A stretch of DNA of 31,654 nucleotides. It comes from SYOC01 sp035575235 (GTDB lineage Bacteria; Desulfobacterota; Binatia; Bin18). Shown piece by piece: positions 17,067-24,538 of the stretch. A program made the translations under genes and the position numbers. The first letter of the stretch is position 1, and each line of letters starts with the position of its first letter. The stretch covers positions 1 through 31,654 of the forward strand of contig DATLYA010000359.1 of the NCBI GenBank assembly GCA_035575235.1. Reading direction: 5' to 3'. The notes beneath the pieces are model-generated. The model worked only from the letters and a program-made list of their open reading frames with translations. It did not search any database and had not been told where the DNA came from.

Positions 17067-18473
17067 ATGAGAGAGAGTGTTTTCGAGCCGGCTTCATTTC
17101 GTGATCGCACGAGCCGAGTTTTTTACCGCGACGGGGCAGTGTTTCGCGGTCTCAATGAGCACGCATGGCAAGAGTGGCGGGCGTTGTCGGCAACCGCGCT
17201 CTTTCGTCGCTTTACTGCGGAAGGCAAATTGATCCCCACGGAGCAGATAGACGCCGCGGCGACCCCGCTCGGTTCATCACCCCAAGAATGGTCGGCGGTC
17301 CTCCGGCATGAACCGATCCCCTTTATCTCTTATCCGTACGAATGGCCTTTTGGCATGCTCAAGGATGCGGCGCTGTTGCACCTGGAGTTGTTGCAAGCCG
17401 CGTTGGAAGAAGAGATGATTCTTAAGGACGCCTCCCCTTTCAATGTGCAATGGAGGGGCGCACAACCGATCTTCATCGATATTCCGTCCTTCGAACGACT
17501 CGCACCTGGAGAGCCGTGGGTAGGGTACCGACAGTTCTGCCAGCTCTTCCTCTATCCGCTGCTTTTGCAGGCGTACAAAGATATCCCGTATCAACCGTGG
17601 CTGCGCGGCAGCCTGGAGGGGATTGCACCTGAACATTGCGCCCGTTTGATGTCGGTGCGGGATCTCTTCCGCGCTGGCGTCTTCACCCATGTCTACTTGC
17701 AAGCAAAGGCGCAGTCTCTGTATGCCCACACCTCTCGCAACCTCAAGCAGGAGTTTCGCCAGGCAGGTTTCCACAAGGCGGTGATTCAGGCGAATCTCCG
17801 GCGCTTGAAGAAAATCGTTCAACGGCTGCGCTGGAAACGCACCACATCAGCTTGGGCGGACTATGAGAGCCAGGCGCCGTACAGCGACAGCGACCACGAG
17901 CAAAAAGCGGCGTTTGTCAGACAGGTTGCTCGCTCCCGCCCCTGGCGGCTCGTGTGGGACCTTGGTTGCAACCTTGGCGTGTTCTCTCGTATGGTCGCAG
18001 ACCATGCGTCGTATGTTGTCGCCATCGACGCCGATGCGCTCGTTATTGAACGCCTCTACCAGGCGCTAAAAGCAGAAAAGAATCGCTCCATTTTGCCGCT
18101 CGTGAATAACCTGGCGGATCCGTCGCCGAATCTCGGCTGGCGCGGACGCGAGCGCGGCGCTTTGGTGGAGCGCGGCAAGCCGGATCTCGTGTTATGCCTC
18201 GCGTTGATTCACCATGTGGTGATTGGCAACCACATCCCGCTCACAGAGTTCGTTGACTGGCTCGCCGAGATGGCGCCGTCTTTAGTCATTGAGTTTGTCA
18301 CGCGCGATGATCCGATGGTGCAGACGCTGCTCCGGCACAAAGCCGACCATTACGAGGACTACCATACAGGGTATTTCGAACGCTGCCTTTCTGAACGCTT
18401 CGTTGTTGTCCGGCGTGAACCGCTGAGGTCGGCGATGCGCATCTTGTATTACGCCACACGCACGACCCCGTAG
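17067..18473 (+). CDS. Kinase-like domain fused to class I SAM-dependent methyltransferase
   Basis: A 468-residue protein. The C-terminal half (about 290-468) is a class I methyltransferase with motif I VWDLGCNLGVFS (296-307) and an acidic SAM-ribose residue in VAIDADA. The N-terminal part (about 20-180) reads like a protein/aminoglycoside kinase C-lobe: D121-x4-N126 in LKDASPFNV, followed 12 residues later by D138 in IFIDIPSFE. This is the spacing of the catalytic loop and the DFG-type metal aspartate. A glycine-rich loop and lysine were not recognised, so it could be inactive or bind rather than phosphorylate. Related proteins are usually annotated only as methyltransferases. It lies eight bases upstream of a GT4 gene and 47 bases after the YLDPGSGS gene. 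Sugar methylation, perhaps as chain capping, is plausible. Confidence 0.82.
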   Translation: MRESVFEPASFRDRTSRVFYRDGAVFRGLNEHAWQEWRALSATALFRRFTAEGKLIPTEQIDAAATPLGSSPQEWSAVLRHEPIPFISYPYEWPFGMLKDAALLHLELLQAALEEEMILKDASPFNVQWRGAQPIFIDIPSFERLAPGEPWVGYRQFCQLFLYPLLLQAYKDIPYQPWLRGSLEGIAPEHCARLMSVRDLFRAGVFTHVYLQAKAQSLYAHTSRNLKQEFRQAGFHKAVIQANLRRLKKIVQRLRWKRTTSAWADYESQAPYSDSDHEQKAAFVRQVARSRPWRLVWDLGCNLGVFSRMVADHASYVVAIDADALVIERLYQALKAEKNRSILPLVNNLADPSPNLGWRGRERGALVERGKPDLVLCLALIHHVVIGNHIPLTEFVDWLAEMAPSLVIEFVTRDDPMVQTLLRHKADHYEDYHTGYFERCLSERFVVVRREPLRSAMRILYYATRTTP

Positions 18474-18480
18474 AGCCGCA

Positions 18481-19596
18481 ATGAAAAAACGCTGCGCGAT
18501 TCTGACGGCGTTCGACCCTTCTGCGTTCAAGGGAGGGATCGAAGTCTATACCCAACAACTTGTGAACCTTCTCCAGGCGCGCGACGTTGTGGTTGATATT
18601 TATCACCTCGACCGCCTCCCTGGTCCAGCAGAGGAATCGGGATCCTCCACTCCATGGCGCAGTCCGTTTCTTCACAAACTGTACCGCCTGGGGCGGGCTT
18701 TCTATTGGGTTGATCATCAATACGACTTTGTCATCTCCCATGCGTTCTTTGGTTTTGGCTACTTTCCGCCGCGCATCCCGGCGTACACGATCTTCCACTC
18801 CACGCACGCCCAATACGCCGAGGAGAACCGCGAACTCTTTTCGCAAGACTGGTATCTCGAAGTCCGGTCGCTGTTTGGCTTCGGGGCCGAGCGACTCTCA
18901 ACCATTGGGAAAAAAGTCATCGCCGTCAGTGAAAGCGTTGCCGATGAAGCCCGCACGCACTACGCCGCGAAGTTGATCTCTACGGCGCCCACAGGAGTGG
19001 ACCGTTCGATCTTTTTTCCTCGTACGAACCGCCAAGAACTGCGCGAGAAACACGCCATTCCCCAGGACGCGTTCGTGGGCGTGTTTCTCGCGCGCTGGGA
19101 CCTCGATAAAGCGATCGATGTGCTTGAGCAAGTGATAACGAGAACAACGGACGTCTTTTGGCTGCTTGTGCTTGGCAGTGGAGCATCCTGTCCGCTCATC
19201 GGCCCGAGGCTCAGGATCGTGCAGAACGTTGACCGGGAAGAGGTGGCGGAGAGGCTTTCCCTTGCCGACTTTCTTTTTCATCCCGCTCGGTATGAGGGGT
19301 TTGGGCTGGCCATGGTCGAGGCGTTAGCGTGTGGGCTACCTGTTATTGCCGCGCCAGTGGGCGTCATGCGCACGGTTGGCCAGGATCCCCTGTTTCGCTC
19401 GCTACTCCTTCCGCCCTATTCGGAAGGCAAGGAACGCGCCATCGTCGCAGCGATTCACGCTATTGACCGTTTACGACGAGACAACAAGCTGAGGGAGACT
19501 CTTCGGCAGGCAGGACCGGCGCTTGTGCGAGAACGGTTTGATCATCGGCGGTGGGAAATGCAAATGCTCTCAGTTTTGGATATCGCCGTCGAGTAA
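18481..19596 (+). CDS. Glycosyltransferase family 4
   Basis: A 371-residue GT-B enzyme. The acceptor-binding N-terminus CAILTAFDPSAFKGGIEVYT includes the Gly-Gly loop common in GT4. The donor site is HPARYEGFGLAMVEALACG, with E-GFGLAMV-E satisfying EX7E. The start lies seven bases after the stop of the kinase-like/methyltransferase gene, so the two are almost certainly one operon. It is a plausible partner that adds the sugar later modified by that protein. Its gene is the last recognisable glycan gene before the boundary region. Sugar donor unknown. Confidence 0.9.
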   Translation: MKKRCAILTAFDPSAFKGGIEVYTQQLVNLLQARDVVVDIYHLDRLPGPAEESGSSTPWRSPFLHKLYRLGRAFYWVDHQYDFVISHAFFGFGYFPPRIPAYTIFHSTHAQYAEENRELFSQDWYLEVRSLFGFGAERLSTIGKKVIAVSESVADEARTHYAAKLISTAPTGVDRSIFFPRTNRQELREKHAIPQDAFVGVFLARWDLDKAIDVLEQVITRTTDVFWLLVLGSGASCPLIGPRLRIVQNVDREEVAERLSLADFLFHPARYEGFGLAMVEALACGLPVIAAPVGVMRTVGQDPLFRSLLLPPYSEGKERAIVAAIHAIDRLRRDNKLRETLRQAGPALVRERFDHRRWEMQMLSVLDIAVE

Positions 19597-19648
19597 GCTC
19601 GCTGCTGAACTCTCGATAGACAGGCCTACCCTGCCGCTGCAAGAGCTC

Positions 19649-20158
19649 TCATGGGAGGGAGAAGGCCGCCGAGTGGACGGTCGGCTCCCCCTTCTCACCC
19701 CTGACGCGATAGCGTAAGCGCACCCGATACATCCCTCCAGGCGTGTCGGGGGAGCAGAGAGACACGTCACGATACACCCCTGGCAGCACCGTAGGCAGTC
19801 CATCCTGCATGGTGGTTCCTCCTACCACTGATAGGACATCGCGTGGGCGGACATATGGAAACCAGAGAACCCCTAACCAGCGGCGTTCCAACCGTAGAGT
19901 CCTAATGGTGTAGGTGATGAGTGCTTGGGCGCCGTTCACGATGCGCACGCAGACGCTACCGGGGTGGCTGACCAGGAGGCTGACTAATATAGAGACGGTG
20001 TGGTCTGCTCTCTGGTCCGACAGCGACTCACACGCAGGCTCCTCCTGCAGCCGCGACTCTGATACACGGCCCTGTCTGACCTCGTGGCCGACCAGAATGA
20101 GTACGACAAGGACCACAACGACTACCGTGACTGTGAGGGACAGCACGAACCGCCGCAA
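19649..20158 (-). CDS. Small membrane-anchored protein of unknown function
   Basis: A 169-residue frame. One strong N-terminal hydrophobic helix (about residues 4-24, extremely Val-rich) is followed by an extracytoplasmic region with alternating hydrophobic residues such as VSHPGSVCVRIVNG and MYRVRLRYRVRG, consistent with a small beta-sandwich. Three cysteines are present. The start is a TTG at 20158, supported by AGAGG five bases upstream; no ATG gives a complete signal anchor. I recognise no family. It converges with the GT4 gene, 52 bases apart. It could be a lineage-specific surface protein. The coding call rests on the coherent signal anchor and ribosome binding site. Confidence 0.6.
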   Translation of the reverse strand: MRRFVLSLTVTVVVVVLVVLILVGHEVRQGRVSESRLQEEPACESLSDQRADHTVSILVSLLVSHPGSVCVRIVNGAQALITYTIRTLRLERRWLGVLWFPYVRPRDVLSVVGGTTMQDGLPTVLPGVYRDVSLCSPDTPGGMYRVRLRYRVRGEKGEPTVHSAAFSLP

Positions 20159-20745
20159 GATTGCCTCTTTCCTTTCCGCAGCGTCGTGTTCACTATGTTT
20201 CCTGGGAAGGGAACGACTCCTCTAAAAAACACGGGGGCGCCTCCTTTCCACCTCCGGGGCCTAGGGTCGCATCCTATTCACAGCGGTTATCCTGCGCGCA
20301 CGCTGATGATTGTCGCTCTACCCTCCTCGCTTCCGTTTCCATCGCTTAGCCTTCACGCCCCGGAGTTTTCTCCAGCATCTCAATGATGTACAGTGAGGGT
20401 GATCGCTGTGAGACTGAGGAGGTTTCCGCATGAGGAGGAATCAAGCGGTTTTTCCTGTCCGCTCTTTGTTCGGTGCGCCACGGCAACATTCGGCCTTCCT
20501 GTCCATCGGACTGCTGGAAGGGCGGCAGCGTCATCCTCCCGCGCTGCCTGCGCGACCGGCTTGCCCGCTCCCACCTCGCGCACCACTGGCAGTTTGAACT
20601 CTCGGGGAAACTTCCGTCGTTGGAGCGCCATCTCTCACCCCTTGGACCACCGCAGTGTGCGTAACCACCGGTCTCATGCAAGGGGGGCAGTCCACATGTC
20701 AAATCTGCTCCCTTCTTGATTAGGATAGTAGGATGCTGATCTTGA
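20159..20745. other. 587-base gap with a transposase remnant and no intact gene
   Basis: Apart from the decayed OrfA start at 20380-20631, I see no credible coding frame, no tRNA and no clear hairpin with a T-run. The segment separates the glycan locus from the catabolic cluster and includes the promoter-proximal side of the small membrane-anchored gene. Confidence 0.6.
20380..20631 (-). pseudogene. Decayed IS3-family OrfA transposase fragment
   Basis: The first 30 or so residues of the translation from 20631 (RRKFPREFKLPVVREVGAGK, then PVAQAARE) match the helix-turn-helix start of IS3-family OrfA proteins, whose usual form is close to RRKFTxEFKxEAVRLV...SVxQVAxELG. After about residue 33 the similarity stops and the frame becomes unrelated, implying frameshift or truncation. 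No OrfB and no terminal inverted repeats were seen. It is an insertion scar rather than an active element. Confidence 0.6.
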
Positions 20746-21267
20746 TTATCGACATTCTCCCCTGTTCAAAGCGCGGCAGGGCGGCGACGCCTCAGGCGGG
20801 GCGTCATTGGCAACATCTTTGTTCAGCTCGCGGACACGCTCCATTTGCCGTTGCCGCACCTCCTGTTCAGTCATTCCCAAGTCATACGCGGGGGATATGA
20901 GCGGTTGCGCGCGGGCCACCCTCATGACAATTACAGACCGAATGGGACTTTTAGCTCCTTTCGACCGCAGAAAGGCCGCCAACGCCTCGAACTCCGCGCC
21001 TGCCGCGTAGACACGACAGTCGCCTTTGAAACGAAACCCCTTGCGCGCGATGGGATCTACGACATTGATCTCAGCGGCTGGCCGCGCTGTCAGGTTGGCG
21101 ATGGTGCCGGGCGACCGCACTTCTCCAATCACCAGATGTTCGTCGTCAAGGACGAAGGTCAGACTCTTGGGTGAGAGGTTTGGCGTGCCATCTGCACAGA
21201 CCGTCGCCATGAATCCTAACCGCTGTTCCTCAACCACACGCTTCATTATTTCGTTCATTTTACTCAT
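20746..21267 (-). CDS. Pyridoxamine 5'-phosphate oxidase-fold flavoprotein
   Basis: A 173-residue split-barrel protein. The N-terminal half has the family pattern LGFMATVCADGTPNLSPKS, then LVIGEVRSPGTIANLTARPA, and the mid-region has the beta strands GFRFKGDCRVY, all expected for an FMN (or F420)-binding PNPOx-like fold. The C-terminal 40 residues are charged and probably extended. It is the last gene of the minus-strand catabolic run, separated by 203 bases from the DUF35 gene. In such clusters these proteins may handle reduced flavin or F420, but the substrate is unknown. The ATG at 21267 is used; ATG 21258 is an alternative. Confidence 0.8.
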   Translation of the reverse strand: MSKMNEIMKRVVEEQRLGFMATVCADGTPNLSPKSLTFVLDDEHLVIGEVRSPGTIANLTARPAAEINVVDPIARKGFRFKGDCRVYAAGAEFEALAAFLRSKGAKSPIRSVIVMRVARAQPLISPAYDLGMTEQEVRQRQMERVRELNKDVANDAPPEASPPCRALNRGECR

Positions 21268-21470
21268 GTCGCTTGCGCCCTTCCCGTCGGCGGATTTGCT
21301 CCAGTCTGCGAGCGAGCGGTAGTCCGGCGCGACCGGCGACTCGTTATTGTCATTAATTACTCGTTGCTGGTGCGCCTAGAATTCTCCCCATACGGCTGCT
21401 TGGCGTTTTCGCATTGTCTTTAGCGATGCGGCGGCTTGTTAACCAACCTCAAAGACGTTCTGCACGCCTG

Positions 21471-21941
21471 TCACTCGGTAAACTTCCAGGTATGCTCCGC
21501 CGTCCCGCTAATCTTCCAACGTGGAATGACGATGTTCGGGTCCTTCGTTTCCTCAAACACCACCTGCACCGGTAAGCCTATCGCGACTGCGTCTTCGTCG
21601 TCCAGCAGCACGCCGGCGACGCGCACCAGCGAACCGTCAGCTTCGCGGCAGTCCTCCAATTCAATCAAGCCAACCACATAAGGCACGGCTTCAATAAACG
21701 CGCTGAGGATCGGCTGCGTCACGACGACATAGCTATGAATGACGCCTTTGCCTGCCGTCTCGAACCAGGTGAGATCCATGGAGGTGCATTTGCTACACGC
21801 AGGAAATGGCGGGAACCATTTGTGTCCACAATTTTTACATTGTCGCACGAGATATTTTCGTTGTTTCGTTCCCATCCACCATTCGGCGGTGTCGAAGTCG
21901 GGGATGATCACAATTTTGCTGTAATCAATTGGGCCTGGCAT
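21471..21941 (-). CDS. DUF35 OB-fold/zinc-ribbon acyl-CoA-associated protein
   Basis: A 156-residue protein. A rubredoxin-like zinc ribbon has C35, C38, C49 and C52 (CKNCGH and ACSKC), followed by an OB-fold (GVIHSYVVVTQP, VPYVVGLIELED, VRVAGVLLDDEDAVAIGLPV). DUF35 proteins partner thiolase-like proteins; in actinobacterial steroid catabolism the Ltp2-ChsH2 pair forms an aldolase. The thiolase-like gene lies 14 bases upstream in the same orientation, fitting a stable complex. The start at 21941 has GGGAGAG at a suitable distance. A longer frame (to 22091) would overlap the thiolase-like coding end and adds no domain. Acyl-CoA binding is expected; the metal is probably structural. Confidence 0.88.
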   Translation of the reverse strand: MPGPIDYSKIVIIPDFDTAEWWMGTKQRKYLVRQCKNCGHKWFPPFPACSKCTSMDLTWFETAGKGVIHSYVVVTQPILSAFIEAVPYVVGLIELEDCREADGSLVRVAGVLLDDEDAVAIGLPVQVVFEETKDPNIVIPRWKISGTAEHTWKFTE

Positions 21942-21955
21942 GATAGGTCTCTCCC

Positions 21956-23185
21956 TTACCCGATAATCCCTCGCAGAATCGCTGAGCTGGAGGTGGCTTC
22001 CGTTCCCCACCCGAGACATGCGGCAATACGGGCTTTCTTCACCTGGCGGCATCCTGCCGTGCGATCGTAGGTGTGAACGCCTTCCGCCCACCGCGGACAG
22101 GCGTCATCCGTTCGATGGCGTAACTGTCGGACGTTTTCAATCACCATGCTGATGCCATGGGTATAGCCTTCCGACAGGTGGCCGCCGGAGAGATTGGAGG
22201 GCAACTCGTGATCAATCTGCAGTCGTCCGCCTTTGACAAAGTCTTTCGCCTCACCCTTGCCGCAGAATCCGTACGCTTCGAGCTGGATGATGGTTGTGAA
22301 AGTGAAGGCGTCGTAGCATGAGATAATGTCAACATCTTTCTGACTGATGCCCGCCATACCGAAGAGCCGGTTTCTCCCATAGTTGCCGGCGACATAATGA
22401 ATTTCAGGCCGCGAATAGTTCCAGGACGGGCTCGGGGCCATGGTGCGCGCCGTACCGCCCATAATGAAGACCGGCGGCTGCCGCAGATCAAAGGCGCGCT
22501 CGCGTGAAGTGACGATGATCGCTGCAGCCACGTCTGTTTCCAGGCAGCAATCCAGCAGACGAAACGGTTTTGACACCCAACGGGAGCGTTGGTGATCCTC
22601 AATCGTAATCGGCGCGCGCATGATCGCTTTCGGGTTAAGGCTGGCGTGGTAGCGATGCGCTACAGCAACTTCCGCAAACGTTTTCGTCGTCGCTCCGGTG
22701 TCGCGCAAATAGCGCATCGCCGACATGCCGAACCACTGTGCGGGCGTCGTCCAGCCCCAGTGCATGTAGAATTGCTGATCGCCCGCAGCTTGCGTTGGCG
22801 GCACGGGTCCGCTCGGAGCTTGCCCGCCCATGCGGCGGCCAGAGCGGCCATTCATCGAACGGAAGATGACAATCGTCTTGCAATAGCCGCCTTCCAGCAG
22901 GCCAACGGCGTGAGCAATCAACGCTTCCGTACTGGACCCGCCGCCCATGATGTCGAGCGAGTAATTGAGACGGATGCCTAACGAGGTGGCGACGTGATTT
23001 GAAGTGGTTGAATCGCCGGCCTGATAACTCGTCATGCCGTCAATGTCGCGCGGCTCTAGGCCGGCGTCGGCCATCGCTTTCTTCACGGCTTCACACGCCA
23101 TCGACAACGTCGTGCGGTTCGACGGTCGCATGTGCGGCGTCTCTCCCACGCCGACTATACAGTACTTGTCGGTAAGATTTCCCAT
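21956..23185 (-). CDS. Thiolase-like (lipid-transfer/Ltp-type) condensing or aldolase protein
   Basis: A 409-residue thiolase-fold protein. The N-terminus DKYCIVGVGETPHMRPSN is typical of SCP2/Ltp-type thiolase-like proteins. The nucleophile position is not cysteine: the block reads MGGGSSTEAL (S84/S85). Conserved C-terminal features remain: CYDAFTFT (Y291, D292) and the GGH of NLSGGHLSEG (334-336). Loss of the cysteine while keeping Tyr/Asp and GGH is the pattern of Ltp aldolases that cleave C-C bonds by retro-aldol reaction, working with a DUF35 partner, which is encoded next. The start at 23185 is supported by GGGGGAG seven bases upstream. Substrate unknown; a branched or alicyclic 3-hydroxyacyl-CoA is one possibility. 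Confidence 0.85.
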   Translation of the reverse strand: MGNLTDKYCIVGVGETPHMRPSNRTTLSMACEAVKKAMADAGLEPRDIDGMTSYQAGDSTTSNHVATSLGIRLNYSLDIMGGGSSTEALIAHAVGLLEGGYCKTIVIFRSMNGRSGRRMGGQAPSGPVPPTQAAGDQQFYMHWGWTTPAQWFGMSAMRYLRDTGATTKTFAEVAVAHRYHASLNPKAIMRAPITIEDHQRSRWVSKPFRLLDCCLETDVAAAIIVTSRERAFDLRQPPVFIMGGTARTMAPSPSWNYSRPEIHYVAGNYGRNRLFGMAGISQKDVDIISCYDAFTFTTIIQLEAYGFCGKGEAKDFVKGGRLQIDHELPSNLSGGHLSEGYTHGISMVIENVRQLRHRTDDACPRWAEGVHTYDRTAGCRQVKKARIAACLGWGTEATSSSAILRGIIG

Positions 23186-23205
23186 TCGCGCTCCCCCTGT
23201 TTCTC

Positions 23206-23279
23206 AGCTCTTAGTAGCTCTTAGCTAAAATCGAGAACTTCATGATGAGGCAGAGCCTTTCTGGCGAAAAGCTAAGAGC
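23206..23279. repeat. Inverted arms of 7-base units, AGCTCTT type
   Basis: Left arm 23206-23229 has AGCTCTT, a 3-base interruption, AGCTCTT and AGCTAAA. The right arm at 23265-23279 contains AGCTAAGAGC, the exact complement of GCTCTTAGCT at 23217-23226. The stop codon of the LLM oxidoreductase (23272-23274) lies inside the right arm. The left arm lies just upstream of the thiolase-like gene's ribosome binding site. Confidence 0.65.
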
Positions 23280-24300
23280 CCATTTGCCTCCTCATTTCTT
23301 GAATAAACTCGCGCGACCGTCCCGCGTCCTGCCGCTCTGGCGCGCCAAGCCCGACAACGACGCGATCAAGCACGCCCTTGTAGCGCGCGGCCAGTTTCTT
23401 GGCGATTTCGTCATACGTGCCGACGATCGCCAGCTCTTCCAGCATCTCGTCGGTAATCTCCTCCGCCATGCTTGTCCACTCGCCTTTCGCCGCTTTGGCG
23501 CTCAATTTGAAACACGTGTCGCCCCAGCCGTGGGCGTCAAGCACGCCTTTGTAGGTGCGCGTCGAGGCGTAGAACGACACTTGCTGTTTCACCGGCCCTT
23601 TGGCTTTTTCCACCTCATCACGCGTGGCGCCGCTAGCGATAAAGGTTCCGGTGATCAGCGACATCTCCTCTCGCTTTCGTCCGGCTTTGGCTAAGCCCTT
23701 TTGTAGGTTAGGCAGCACGGTCTCATGAATGTACTTCGCCGAATGAAAGCCATGAATGTAAAATCCCTCGCAGAGTTCGCCGGCGAGCTGGGTGATCAGC
23801 GGATTTAATCCTGAAATGAAGATGGGAATTTTCGGATGTTCAATCGGCCCGGGATTAAAAAACGGCGTCATCAAGGTAAACTGATAAAATTCTCCGATGA
23901 ATTCCAATTTGGCGTTATGCTGCCAGCAATCCCAAATCGCGCGCAACGAGAGGATGACTTCGCGCAGGCGCTTGACCGGCGACACCCATTTCACGCTGAA
24001 ACGGCGCTCGTTGTGACCCTTGACCTGCGTGCCGAGCCCCAGAATGAAGCGGCCTTTGGAGTTGGCTTGCAGGTCCCAACAGATATTCGCCAGCACCATG
24101 GGACTACGTGGGAACACAATGGCAACGCCGGTGCCGAGGTTAATGCGCTGTGTTTCCCGCGCGGCGACGACTAACGGAAAAAACGGATCATGGCTCGTCT
24201 CCGCGCTCCACAATCCATCGAACCCGAGTTCCTCCGCTCGCCGCGCCGTTTGCGCCGCCGCGTCAAACGTTGACGGGAAAAAGGCAGTGTCGACTTTCAT
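23272..24300 (-). CDS. LLM-class flavin/F420-dependent oxidoreductase
   Basis: A 342-residue luciferase-like TIM-barrel protein. Family segments include MKVDTAFFPSTF, AEELGFDGLWSAETSHDPFF, INLGTGVAIVFPRSP, GRFILGLGTQVKGHNERRF and VKRLREVILSLRAIW. These are typical of F420-dependent members near the TIGR03617 group, and they act on small organic acids, aldehydes or acyl derivatives. I prefer ATG 24300 because AAGGAG is nine bases upstream; ATG 24306 is only three bases from it. It is third from the distal end of the minus-strand catabolic run and may do a hydride transfer or oxygenation step. Whether it uses FMN or F420 cannot be told from sequence alone. Its stop codon lies inside a repeat arm. 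Confidence 0.87.
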   Translation of the reverse strand: MKVDTAFFPSTFDAAAQTARRAEELGFDGLWSAETSHDPFFPLVVAARETQRINLGTGVAIVFPRSPMVLANICWDLQANSKGRFILGLGTQVKGHNERRFSVKWVSPVKRLREVILSLRAIWDCWQHNAKLEFIGEFYQFTLMTPFFNPGPIEHPKIPIFISGLNPLITQLAGELCEGFYIHGFHSAKYIHETVLPNLQKGLAKAGRKREEMSLITGTFIASGATRDEVEKAKGPVKQQVSFYASTRTYKGVLDAHGWGDTCFKLSAKAAKGEWTSMAEEITDEMLEELAIVGTYDEIAKKLAARYKGVLDRVVVGLGAPERQDAGRSREFIQEMRRQMGS

Positions 24301-24335
24301 TTGCATCTTCTCCTTTTCTTGTCTTCTATTAGCGG

Positions 24336-24538
24336 GACGCGTGTTGCGTAAAACGTGGTGCGTGCACTACAGCGATTTTCGTTTGGATGGGTGAATATGC
24401 TTTCTTTTCTTTACCCCTCACCCTGTTCCTCTCCCACAAGGGGAGAAGGGATTCAAAAACGACTTCTTCGTACAAATGCAAACCGTTATAGAAGCATGAC
24501 CGCTCGTATCATGTAACACGGCTCACGCCCCACGTTTC
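24336..24538. repeat. Inverted arms of 7-base units, nnnnCGT type
   Basis: Left arm 24336-24363 has four perfect-period units: GACGCGT, GTTGCGT, AAAACGT and GGTGCGT. The right arm 24518-24538 has ACGGCTC, ACGCCCC and ACGTTTC, which on the other strand are GAGCCGT, GGGGCGT and GAAACGT. The 154-base interval carries an unrelated small hairpin. The right arm ends within the stop codon of the acyl-CoA dehydrogenase. Confidence 0.75.
24430..24446. repeat. Small hairpin TCTCCC / GGGAGA
   Basis: A 6-bp stem with a five-base loop in the spacer between two repeat arms. It looks like a common low-complexity dispersed palindrome. There is no T-run on either side, so a terminator role is doubtful. Confidence 0.35.

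Noticed and set aside
17277..17822. Minus-strand open frame of about 181 codons
   Set aside because: It is antisense to the kinase-like/methyltransferase gene, with no family motif.
21331..21371. Possible short tandem pattern with ACTCGTT repeated twice
   Set aside because: Only one arm and two matching units at an irregular distance; it does not meet the criteria used for the other loci.
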